NCBI GenBank assembly: GCA_032718475.1 | Contig: JAUCBJ010005937.1 | Span: forward strand, 1 to 28,072 | Direction of reading: 5' to 3' | Origin: Nemertoderma westbladi | Lineage: Eukaryota > Xenacoelomorpha > Nemertodermatida > Nemertodermatidae | DNA: 28,072 nucleotides | In this document: piece by piece, positions 21,901 through 25,518 of the stretch | Layout: each line of letters begins with the position of its first letter | Position numbering within the stretch: position 1 is the first letter of the stretch | Notes under the pieces: generated by a model | The model's input: only the letters and a program-made list of their open reading frames with translations | Told to the model about the DNA's origin: nothing | Database searches by the model: none | Made by a program: the position numbers and the translations under genes

Positions 21901-22863
21901 AGCTCATTAGAACATGCTGCTTCTAGTGTTGGTCTTTTTATTAACTCCAGAAAGACCAAAATTCTGACAGTTAACTTTGAAAGTCCTCAGCAAGTCTCTG
22001 ATCGGATGAGCATAAGCTCAAAGGATGGGGACGACTTCTGTTACCTGGGATCATGGATCCGGAAGTCAGGTGAGGACCTTCGAATACGTAAGGGAAAGGC
22101 ATGGGCAGCCTTGAATAGGCTTTCCAGGATTTGGAAGTCACCTAGAATTAATCGGAAACTTAAGGTCCGATTATTTAGAGCAGCAGTAGTTCCAGTACTC
22201 CTCTACGGGAGTCCATGCTGGGCTCTAACTGCTGAGGACACCAAATCTCTGGATGGCACATTCACAAGAATGCTACGCCGGGTACATTGTGTCAAGTACA
22301 ATGCACACATCTCCAACCAGACACTATATAACATTGGAGGTGTCTCATTTGTTCCCCCAAGCTTGACACTAGAACAAAATCGCCTCCGCTTTGCAGGACA
22401 TTGCTTTCGCCGTGAGGACCAGCCAGTGCATAATCTTGTACTTTGGCAGCCTCATGGAGTGAATAAGCATGGTGGACAGCCCATGACTTTCTTGAGACGC
22501 ATCTTAAAGGACACTGGCCTTAAAGATGCGGATGATCTAGCAAATGTCATGGGTGATAGGGAGTTGTGGCGGTGCAATTTTGTTGACAAGCCGGCCCAGT
22601 ATTCTTAAAAATGCAGCTGCAATGCAGCATGCCGATCCTAGTAGTGGCTAGTTCAGCTCTAAATGTTATTCTGAATATATTTTACACCAAGGCAAGGCCC
22701 AAATGTTTCGTGTTTTATCAAATTTTTCGTGTCATCATATTTTTAATACTTTTGTCATTTATAAATTAACCACAGATGGATAATTTTCGGTTTTTTGAAA
22801 TCCACTCACCTGTTTGCTTTTAAATTCTCCCTTACCCGTTGTTTTTCCTGAATTTTCGGGCAT
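787..22863 (-). CDS. PEA3-subfamily ETS transcription factor gene (ETV1/4/5 homologue), six N-terminal coding exons, 3' part outside window
   Basis: Spliced from 22810-22863, 12892-12976, 11049-11096, 6827-7258, 4243-4450 and 787-950 on the minus strand. Every intron starts GT and ends AG, and the phases agree at all five junctions (0, 1, 1, 1, 2). This gives about 330 residues before the window ends. Seen in the translation: an acidic motif DLSTMQDAWLAQ, a later SDDDEQY, VKKE and IKQE motifs, many SP/TP pairs, and IKQEPMEICYDT at the end. Known of the family: PEA3 factors are nuclear activators downstream of FGF/MAPK signalling, with an N-terminal acidic activation domain, sumoylation-type lysines and a C-terminal ETS domain. 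Inferred: this is the N-terminal half of such a protein, and the ETS-domain exons lie left of position 1. Family assignment rests on the activation motif plus the IKQEP signature, because no ETS domain is visible here. Confidence 0.82.
1419..1792. mobile_element. GGGATC-rich MITE-like element with terminal inverted repeats
   Basis: The left end TAGTGTTTAAACGGGATC (1419-1436) is repeated exactly, inverted, at the right end (1775-1792). Inside each end are further GGGATCGGGATT blocks, for example near 1458 and 1718-1738, followed by GCAATTTT or GCATTTTT. The interior is AT-rich with no coding frame. A TAGTG terminus and a length of 374 bp suit a non-autonomous hAT-type element, but the adjoining 8-bp flanks do not match, so the superfamily is a guess. 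It lies in the intron between exons E and F. Confidence 0.6.
1793..4242. other. intron between exons E and F, unannotated part
   Basis: About 2.4 kb of AT-rich sequence. Short open frames at 2440-2643 and 2717-2917 (minus) have no recognisable motif and no splice support. A small 10-bp tandem repeat (CTTTTTGCAC type, about three copies) lies near 3208-3235. Nothing else is supported, and the same holds for 951-1418. Confidence 0.6.
4243..4450 (-). CDS. ETV/PEA3-like gene, exon E
   Basis: 208-bp exon on the minus strand; acceptor TTAACTGCAG at 4451, donor GTGAGT at 4242-4237. It starts with two bases (GA) that complete a Gly codon with exon D and ends with two bases of a Pro codon completed by exon F. 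The peptide begins LHVKKEGCHMPNPGVSPG and ends SYQRASNESPP. VKKE fits the sumoylation consensus (hydrophobic-K-x-E) and sits where vertebrate PEA3 proteins have IKKEP. VSPG and ESPP are proline-directed phosphorylation candidates. The rest is low-complexity and rich in Pro, Tyr and His, typical of the linker before the central IKQEP motif. Confidence 0.82.
4451..6462. other. intron between exons D and E, mostly featureless
   Basis: AT-rich sequence. Short frames such as 5194-5463 show no family resemblance. Around 5600-5775 the sequence is locally GC-richer and contains GGTTTGATCCC (about 5750), close to a tRNA B-box, but I found no matching A-box, so I do not call a SINE. GGATCC/GATCCGGATC motifs near 6343-6400 precede the 16-bp tandem repeat. 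Confidence 0.55.
6463..6581. repeat. 16-bp GC-rich tandem repeat, about 7.5 copies
   Basis: The unit is GGGATCCAAAGTCCCC or GGGATCCGAAGTCCCC, starting at 6463, 6479, 6495, 6511, 6527, 6543 and 6559 with a partial copy at 6575. A diverged copy lies at 6428-6443. The A and G variants alternate as A,G,A,A,G,A,A, implying a three-unit (48-bp) repeat period. It is strongly GC-rich against AT-rich surroundings, and each unit contains a GGATCC palindrome and the junctions a CCCGGG palindrome. It lies about 245 bp beyond the donor of exon D. Confidence 0.9.
6827..7258 (-). CDS. ETV/PEA3-like gene, exon D: Pro/Gln/Met-rich linker ending in acidic stretch
   Basis: 432-bp exon on the minus strand; donor CAGAAG|GTTTGT at 6826-6821. 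The acceptor chosen is TATTATAG at 7259, which gives the phase exon C needs, but its pyrimidine tract is poor and AT-rich, so the 5' boundary is less certain. It encodes about 144 residues: VDSFRLQGNPN near the start, a Pro-rich middle (PKPDNILNQQTPQPIKP, then HLEYPHPPTPGIMALM), PMYQRMYGQ, and SEASDDDEQYRFSE at the end. PPTPG and SGSP are MAPK-type sites. SDDDEQY resembles the SDEQF that follows directly after the activation helix in vertebrate PEA3 proteins. Here it lies roughly 130 residues further on. The frame stays open past the donor to 6381, so a retained intron would be translated. Confidence 0.75.
7259..7380. repeat. AT-rich 20-bp tandem repeat beside LINE insertion site
   Basis: TAA runs lead into about 2.5 copies of a 20-bp unit, TGATCTAATTATAATAATAA (about 7300-7352). 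Related units (ATGATCTAATTTACTA, then ATGATCTAACTATAATAA) recur at about 10417-10460, beyond the LINE, so the element seems to have landed in a repeat-rich stretch. This repeat also supplies the unusually AT-rich acceptor region of exon D. Confidence 0.65.
7394..10319 (+). mobile_element. non-LTR retrotransposon (LINE), nearly full-length, copy 1
   Basis: The 13-bp direct repeat GTACTATACATTA occurs at 7381-7393 and 10320-10332, which fits a target-site duplication around an insertion of 2926 bp. The left end is a purine-rich leader (GAAGACAGAGAAACAG). The right end is a short TAG microsatellite (CTAGTAGTAG) rather than a poly(A) tail. Between them lies one decayed frame of about 930 codons with an endonuclease then a reverse transcriptase. 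It is inserted between exons C and D, antisense to the host gene. I do not assign a clade; the single-ORF layout and microsatellite tail fit RTE-like or CR1-like groups. Confidence 0.85.
7472..10278 (+). pseudogene. LINE endonuclease/reverse transcriptase polyprotein, broken by frameshifts and stops
   Basis: The apurinic-type endonuclease begins near 7472 (MNARTLKAHSKQGD). Its motifs are IQEHR (about 7557), GDLNAQIG (about 7897) and SDHRIV (about 8162). The reverse transcriptase follows: NYRGICLLVVAAKIYN (about 9055), FVDFKKAFDS (about 9260), LQGDTLAPLLF (about 9440) and FADD (about 9587). A C-terminal tail has WTLTKSLEQRID and HCWRSKDEV. The frame is interrupted by a shift and TGA near 7845, a TAA near 7974, more damage in 8040-8110, a TAG near 8575 and a frameshift near 9690. 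The intact block 8753-9694 retains the catalytic Asp residues. This copy cannot make the full protein. Confidence 0.9.
10333..11048. other. intron between exons C and D, AT-rich remainder
   Basis: Low-complexity AAATTAAATATTATT runs (about 10370-10420) are followed by diverged 20-bp repeat units. An inverted repeat CATCAGTG (10866-10873) / CACTGATG (10890-10897) forms an 8-bp stem with a 16-base loop. No coding content is visible. Confidence 0.6.
11049..11096 (-). CDS. ETV/PEA3-like gene, exon C: acidic transactivation motif
   Basis: 48-bp exon on the minus strand. The acceptor is a T-run ending TTTTAG; the donor is GTAAGT (11048-11043), after CAAG. Joined to exon B it reads G-LIEDLSTMQDAWLAQ. 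The family motif in vertebrate ETV1/4/5 is, from memory, LFQDLSQLQEAWLAE, so 8 of the 12 positions from DLS onward are identical and most of the rest are conservative. This is the strongest single piece of evidence for the PEA3 assignment. The motif forms the amphipathic helix of the acidic activation domain. The exon is too short to stand out as an open reading frame and was found from its splice signals. Confidence 0.85.
11315..11987 (+). mobile_element. truncated and internally deleted LINE, copy 2
   Basis: It is flanked by ATAAACAATTGTTATAA (11298-11314) and ATAAACAATAGTTTTAA (11988-12004), which match at 15 of 17 positions and fit an aged target-site duplication. It starts inside the reverse-transcriptase region (equivalent to about 8880 of copy 1) and ends in the same CTAGTAGTAGTA tail. 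Compared with copy 1 it lacks three internal segments, roughly 9110-9305, 9338-9807 and 10165-10265. All the catalytic RT motifs fall in the missing parts. It lies between exons B and C, antisense to the host gene. Confidence 0.8.
11322..11998 (+). pseudogene. LINE reverse transcriptase remnant with three deletions
   Basis: The first piece reads TNYRGICHLVVAAKIYN, then jumps to VEIVRAYGIP, where copy 1 has EILRAYGIPE about 200 bp further on. The next piece (from about 11666) has ESVFLYGGETWTPTKSLEQR and HCWRSKDEV, then skips to the last codons. The FVDF, LQGD and FADD motifs are absent. It is non-functional. Confidence 0.85.
12005..12891. other. intron between exons B and C, with a CpG-richer block
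   Basis: 12090-12260 is clearly richer in C, G and CpG than its surroundings (GTCGAAACGCGGCC, CACGATCGCGGTATCG, CCCGGACCCGGG). Overlapping open frames run through it in two frames (12012-12284 and 12055-12264). I recognise neither protein, and two simultaneous open frames suggest base composition rather than coding. It could be a remnant of an unrecognised mobile element or a conserved regulatory block. The rest of this stretch shows nothing. Confidence 0.5.
12892..12976 (-). CDS. ETV/PEA3-like gene, exon B
   Basis: 85-bp exon on the minus strand. The acceptor is a T-rich tract ending GTTACAG at 12977; the donor is GTGAGT at 12891-12886. It encodes 28 residues beginning KHDTTVNSTRTSES and ending DISCDTK, plus one base (phase 1). 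The peptide is rich in Ser and Thr with no known domain. In position it matches the poorly conserved segment before the acidic domain in PEA3 proteins. Open frame, good splice sites at both ends and phase agreement with A and C support it. Confidence 0.75.
12977..13626. other. intron 1 between exon B and the minisatellite
   Basis: AT-rich sequence. A locally GC-richer piece at about 13115-13245 (ACAGCGCCCTTGTTGCAC, then GGTTACCGGTCCGG) may be part of an old dispersed repeat, which I cannot name. It is followed by TTATTATTATAGTAATAA-type low complexity near 13265-13330. No gene is visible. Confidence 0.5.
13627..19563. repeat. 34-bp minisatellite array, about 175 units, in intron 1
   Basis: Head-to-tail units of CTTAAATTCCTGGT followed by TGTATCTATTGATACATTGT run without a break for 5937 bp. 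Most differences are point changes: GATACATTG to GAAACATTG or GGTACATTG, TATCTATTG to TATCCATTG, GTCTTAAAT to GTCTTTTAT, GTCATAAAT or GTAATAAAT, and CTGGTTG to CTGTTTG. A few units are 35 bp (TATCTAATTGATAC). Each canonical unit contains TGTATC-TATT-GATACA, a perfect six-base inverted repeat with a four-base loop. There are no spacers, so this is not CRISPR, and 34 is not a multiple of three, so it is not a protein repeat. The array lies wholly within the large first intron of the ETV/PEA3-like gene. Confidence 0.97.
14375..16936. repeat. 2147-bp duplication inside the minisatellite
   Basis: Three rare unit variants recur in the same order at a constant distance. The CTTTTATTCC variant is at 14375 and 16522, the GTCATAAATT variant at 14579 and 16726, and the TAATTGATACATTGTTATAAA variant at about 14784 and 16931. 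All three pairs are 2147 bp apart, equal to 63 units plus the extra bases of five 35-bp units. This indicates duplication of a large block rather than unit-by-unit growth. Confidence 0.85.
19564..19842. other. spacer between the two tandem arrays
   Basis: AT-rich intron sequence. It begins with a degenerate echo of the minisatellite (CTATTCCTGGTGTAAAACATT). GTGAAATATATATACC near 19620 has a diverged inverted counterpart, TATATTTCACTT, about 30 bases on. No gene is visible. Confidence 0.55.
19843..20008. repeat. 14-bp tandem repeat, twelve copies
   Basis: The unit CAGTGTAATGTCAA is repeated twelve times from 19843; the last copy is cut at 12 bases before CCATGGGCG. All copies appear identical, unlike the variable 34-bp array 280 bp away, so this expansion is probably recent. 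It lies in the same intron as the large minisatellite. Confidence 0.97.
20009..20389. other. intron sequence between 14-bp repeat and LINE copy 3
   Basis: AT-rich, with no recognisable gene or repeat. It should contain the 5' junction of LINE copy 3, somewhere around 20375-20400, but I could not fix the exact point. Confidence 0.5.
20390..22650 (+). mobile_element. 5'-truncated LINE, copy 3, with intact RT frame
   Basis: Element sequence begins near SSDHRLIV, the end of the endonuclease domain, so nearly all of the endonuclease is lost. It ends near CCTAGTAGTGGCTAG (about 22650), which resembles the tails of copies 1 and 2. It belongs to the same broad family but is clearly diverged from copy 1 at protein level (FVDFFKAFDSVSRSRM against FVDFKKAFDSIHRGKM). 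I did not find a convincing target-site duplication. It sits in the first intron, antisense to the host gene, ending about 160 bp from the donor of exon A. Confidence 0.85.
20404..22608 (+). CDS. LINE reverse transcriptase, uninterrupted frame, N-terminus missing
   Basis: About 735 codons are open without a stop, from SDHRLIVAKVRL, the terminal endonuclease motif, to the TAA at 22606-22608. There is no native start; translation would need an internal or host start. A basic Ser/Gln-rich linker covers roughly the first 170 residues. The reverse transcriptase follows, with SFRGISLISIAAKLYNRI, FVDFFKAFDSV (first catalytic Asp), LQGDTLAPFLF and DFADDLGVLS (the Asp pair). Downstream are YLGSWIRKSG, LLYGSPCWALT and RLRFAGHCFRRED, the typical tail. 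Its function is reverse transcription of element RNA at a nicked target. With the endonuclease missing it is probably immobile, yet the lack of stops suggests a fairly recent insertion. Confidence 0.92.
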   Translation, partial: SDHRLIVAKVRLSLRASRTMKSPLPRHDWSSLLQQPSVRSSFTLQLSNRYEALASEAADHCEGYTAFTEAVKLAAAETVPVYPRNRKRAPCTDNKIQKCRNDLHKAQKESRLKQTTAAKNAVKAASRSLNRQYSVNLQELINQQVDTINDADDSRQSSQAWKSINLLTGRKSQPTTKVKAESPADRLNGWKAHFEKLLNNDRVLPDNFIEVKVSESVLPDIPIGDISFAEVKAAAKSIKTNRASGVDGVPPEVFKIPECLKLIYPIIVYMYRTTRVPQEMKTNKLVPVPKKGNLTLYGSFRGISLISIAAKLYNRILLNRIRDPIERLLRGNQNGFRKGRGTMEPILALRRIIEELSKKKDRHLAVIFVDFFKAFDSVSRSRMFSILSLYGIPDEIIAAIRSVYDGSTTFVSTVDGDTEPFEVLWGVLQGDTLAPFLFIIVVDYVLRMSLDHHNDDGVMITPPTGSRSRGNPAKYLTDLDFADDLGVLSESLEGAQRLLSSLEHAASSVGLFINSRKTKILTVNFESPQQVSDRMSISSKDGDDFCYLGSWIRKSGEDLRIRKGKAWAALNRLSRIWKSPRINRKLKVRLFRAAVVPVLLYGSPCWALTAEDTKSLDGTFTRMLRRVHCVKYNAHISNQTLYNIGGVSFVPPSLTLEQNRLRFAGHCFRREDQPVHNLVLWQPHGVNKHGGQPMTFLRRILKDTGLKDADDLANVMGDRELWRCNFVDKPAQYS
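22810..22863 (-). CDS. ETV/PEA3-like gene, exon A (start codon exon)
   Basis: Minus strand: an ATG at 22863-22861 opens 18 codons (MPENSGKTTGKGEFKSKQ), ending CAG before the donor GTGAGT (22809-22804). The exon ends in phase 0, which exon B requires. An in-frame TAA lies a short way upstream, so this ATG is the first possible start in this exon. The exon's 5' boundary is not visible, so it could be a first exon or an internal exon with untranslated sequence. The peptide is short, basic and polar, with no recognised domain. It lacks the DQQVPY-type segment that I recall from vertebrate ETV1, so it may represent an alternative start. The donor is about 160 bp beyond the 3' end of an antisense LINE. 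Confidence 0.6.
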
Positions 22864-22882
22864 TTCAGTTATGGAATGTCGG

Positions 22883-22890
22883 AGATGCAA
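22883..22890 (-). promoter_or_regulatory. octamer (POU-type) motif upstream of exon A start codon
   Basis: ATTTGCAT on the minus strand lies about 20 bp before the ATG, preceded by TATTTATAATA. This exact octamer is the classic POU/Oct binding sequence. If exon A is a first exon, these could be core or proximal promoter elements. If it is internal, they are chance. Confidence 0.3.
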
Positions 22891-23292
22891 ATATTATAAA
22901 TACAGGATAGTGTATATGTGTCGCCTTTACTCTTAGCTTTATTATTAGTTAGAAAAGTTAGCTGCAATAGTTACTGAAAAATTTACAACAGTTATCAAAC
23001 AATTAAATAATTTCTACAAAAGTTTGTTAACAAATGTTAGCTAATAATACTGTAGTTAGTACTTCAGCTAGCTTCAATAGTTAATAATAGTAGTAAATGA
23101 TAAAGTGTTAGTTACAGTTCACAGTTAGCATTACAACGTGAATAAAACGCGAATAAAATAAATTTTTAGTGTGAAGCGAGTTTAATTTATAATATTATGT
23201 GTGCCCTTTAGTTTGGCAGCAGTGCAGAAAGCACATAATGCAGGGGCACAATGCACAGCGCACCACTCATTGCCCTGTCAGCTAACATATCA

Positions 23293-23558
23293 AGAGGGCG
23301 GGTCAAATGCTATTGGCTATCACACACAGGGGTTCATAGTTATAGGCAGAAGAGAGAGTGGAACACCAATTTACCCTAGTTTACCATCAATTTTACTGAA
23401 GAAATTAAGTTGCTCATTTTTTATAATATTTGTGACAAAAAATATTCCAGTTTTTTAAACTTCCGAGTATTTTGGTCCTCGTTCCGTGCTGCGGATATTT
23501 CCTGCCATTCTGTTTGCGTTTCCAACTACGTCACATCCTTTATAAAACCGGCGGGAAA
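23293..23558. promoter_or_regulatory. candidate regulatory cluster (GC box, CCAAT, CRE, TATA, E2F-like)
   Basis: Within 270 bp: GAGGGCGGG (about 23294-23302), ATTGG (23312-23316, CCAAT on the minus strand), ATTTCCTG (ETS-like, about 23497), ACGTCAC (CRE half, 23528-23534), TATAAAA (23541-23547) and GGCGGGAAA (E2F-like, 23550-23557). The TATA motif faces the plus strand, while the CCAAT box suits a minus-strand promoter about 440 bp above exon A. The clustering is suggestive, but all of these are short motifs. Confidence 0.25.
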
Positions 23559-24220
23559 TAAGCTCCTTTACCAACAGTGTCTGCCTATCCACTACTAACC
23601 TCCGGGCTCTGCCCAGTTCCCGAGTCTCTTTTAATTCCTGTCAACGCTTCCTTTAGCAGGATATAATGTTAGTTTTACTACCTATATCATATATTTCTGG
23701 CTTCTGGGTGATTTATTGTCACGGATATTAGCGGCTTGATTGTCATGAGGTCATTGAACTTTCAATAAACAACAAACATTGCCATCAAAATAAGGTCGTC
23801 TCTGCCGAAAATATGTCAAAATTAGAAGGTTTGGGCTGTTCTGTTCTGTTGTTCACTATATAACGACTACATGAGGGGTTTTGGAGAGCGATATAAGTGG
23901 TTGGTACATAGGATATTTTTAGGCCTATATGAACTAGCCCTTTAATTGCTTAATAGAAAAAATTAAATAATGAACCACATTATGAATGGTCAAAGAGCGG
24001 GAAATTCAAATATACAAAATGGAAAACAGCTGCTAATGTGATCTCTGAGCCGTTTCTCTGTTGTCCTTATTCAGACACCAGATACTGAGATATGTCAGTC
24101 ATGCGTACCGGTCTGCCGGTAGCGACAGGACAGAACGGTCTTCACAACGTGCAGACTTGTGTACAGTATGTGTTATGTATGTTTGATGTTTATAGCTTGG
24201 GTAAGGTATCAATACTATGA

Positions 24221-24400
24221 TCCCAGTGTCCGAGTGGATACAGCACCAGAACTGACTTCACAATACCGCGCGCCCTGTCTACCTGTGTCTTTGTCTTATC
24301 GGCGACGGTTCAACTTCAAATCGGTCTAAACGCTGTAGAAATTTCGCACGGTTGTGTCCCTAGACAAGACACTTTAGATAATTAAAGCGTTATAAATATT
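24221..24400 (+). mobile_element. possible tRNA-derived SINE remnant
   Basis: TGTCCGAGTGG (24227-24237) fits a pol III A-box at most positions. GGTTCAACTTC (24307-24317) fits a B-box with two mismatches. The 80-bp spacing between them is longer than in a normal tRNA. Downstream, TTGTGTCCCTAGACAAGACA resembles a TGTCCTTGGGCAAGACAC-type block that I recall from SINEs of marine invertebrates. The ends and flanking duplication were not found. Confidence 0.4.
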
Positions 24401-25006
24401 TAATATTATTTTGGTATGCCTTCGGCTTGCTTCTTTTGATGTTGTGTAGTATGAATATCACGATAATGAGGCCTACTTTGTGGCGGGAAGTATTACCGGT
24501 ACTGTAATAGAAACTGGGAAGTCTGCATTAACCCATCAATATTATAATTATTAGTTATCATCATCGGACTACGGACTTCATCAGCTAATACATCAGCAGT
24601 AGATTCTGGTAAATGATCACATCTTGCACCGCCTTACTTCTTACTACCGCTACCGGTAAGGCTCTCAACGTGTGGCTCTCAAGTTGGATTGGTGCTTGGT
24701 GGAATACAGATCCTACGGTACAACTACATCATTTATATTGTGGTTTGGTTTATTATTTTTGTTCGGGTTAATTGGCCAGTGCGCAGTGCTACACCCTAAA
24801 CTGTAGCTGTTGTGAAAACTTAAACCGAATCTCTGCATCTACTGTATGTCTGTTAGTCTGTCTGTGCTGTGTATAATACAAAATGAACTGAGGACCGTAG
24901 ATCTAGGATAATTGGACCAAAAAATACAGGGTGTGTACGTTTCGAGTTTTTGGACTGTTCTTTCTGAGAAATATTTTTGAAGGCATATGAAATTCATTAT
25001 GAGAAC

Positions 25007-25510
25007 CAGGAATGCACAACGAACCGAAACGAAAGTAATTTTAATTTCGTTTCGTTTTCAAAAATTTAGTTTCGATTTCGTTTCGTTTTCACAAATCCGA
25101 TCTAATATTAGTGGTGGTTGAGCTATTTTAAATTCGTTTTTCGTTTCGTTTCGTTGAAAATTTTTTTTTAAATATAACCGCCACCCATACCAACACCGTG
25201 ATATTGTAGTATAATGTAGTACAATACAATATAGTATAACATAGTAGGTTGTAGGTACATTATAATTCAATCAATATACAGGTGTTGACATATACAGATA
25301 ATATCATTATTATTTATAATTTTTAATTACTTTTTAATTTAACGAAACGAAATGAAAAATTTAACGAAACGAAACATTTTATTAATTCGTTTTTTCGTTA
25401 TTTGCCTGTATTTTTATTTCGTTTCGGTTAACATCTTTTCGTTAGGTTATTTTTTCGTTTCGTTATTGCCAGATGCTTCGTTTCGTTTTCGTTTCGTTAT
25501 GCTACCCCTG
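25007..25510. mobile_element. hAT-like MITE rich in CGAAACGAAA repeats
   Basis: The left end is CAGGAATGCACAACGAACCG; the inverted right end reads CAGGGGTAGCATAACGAAAC. These are imperfect terminal inverted repeats that continue into AACGAAACGAAA arrays at both ends. The flanks are ATGAGAAC (24999-25006) and ATGATAAC (25511-25518), matching at 7 of 8 positions, as expected of an 8-bp hAT target duplication. The 504-bp body is AT-rich with many direct and inverted TTTCGTTTCG copies and no transposase frame, so it would need a transposase from elsewhere. Confidence 0.75.
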
Positions 25511-25518
25511 ATGATAAC

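Larger units (their letters stand above)
22864..25006. other. 5' flank or upstream intron of the ETV/PEA3-like gene
   Basis: No coding exon is supported. Immediately upstream of the ATG (minus strand) are an ATTTGCAT octamer (22883-22890) and an AT-rich TATTTATAATA stretch. 23100-23460 holds a short open frame that I do not recognise. GCGGGAA motifs occur near 23551, 24003 and 24485. A tRNA-derived SINE-like remnant lies at 24221-24400. Confidence 0.5.

Noticed and set aside
24221-24400. Functional tRNA gene
   Set aside because: A- and B-box-like motifs are about 80 bp apart, and no acceptor stem or anticodon arm could be drawn. Kept only as a SINE-like remnant.
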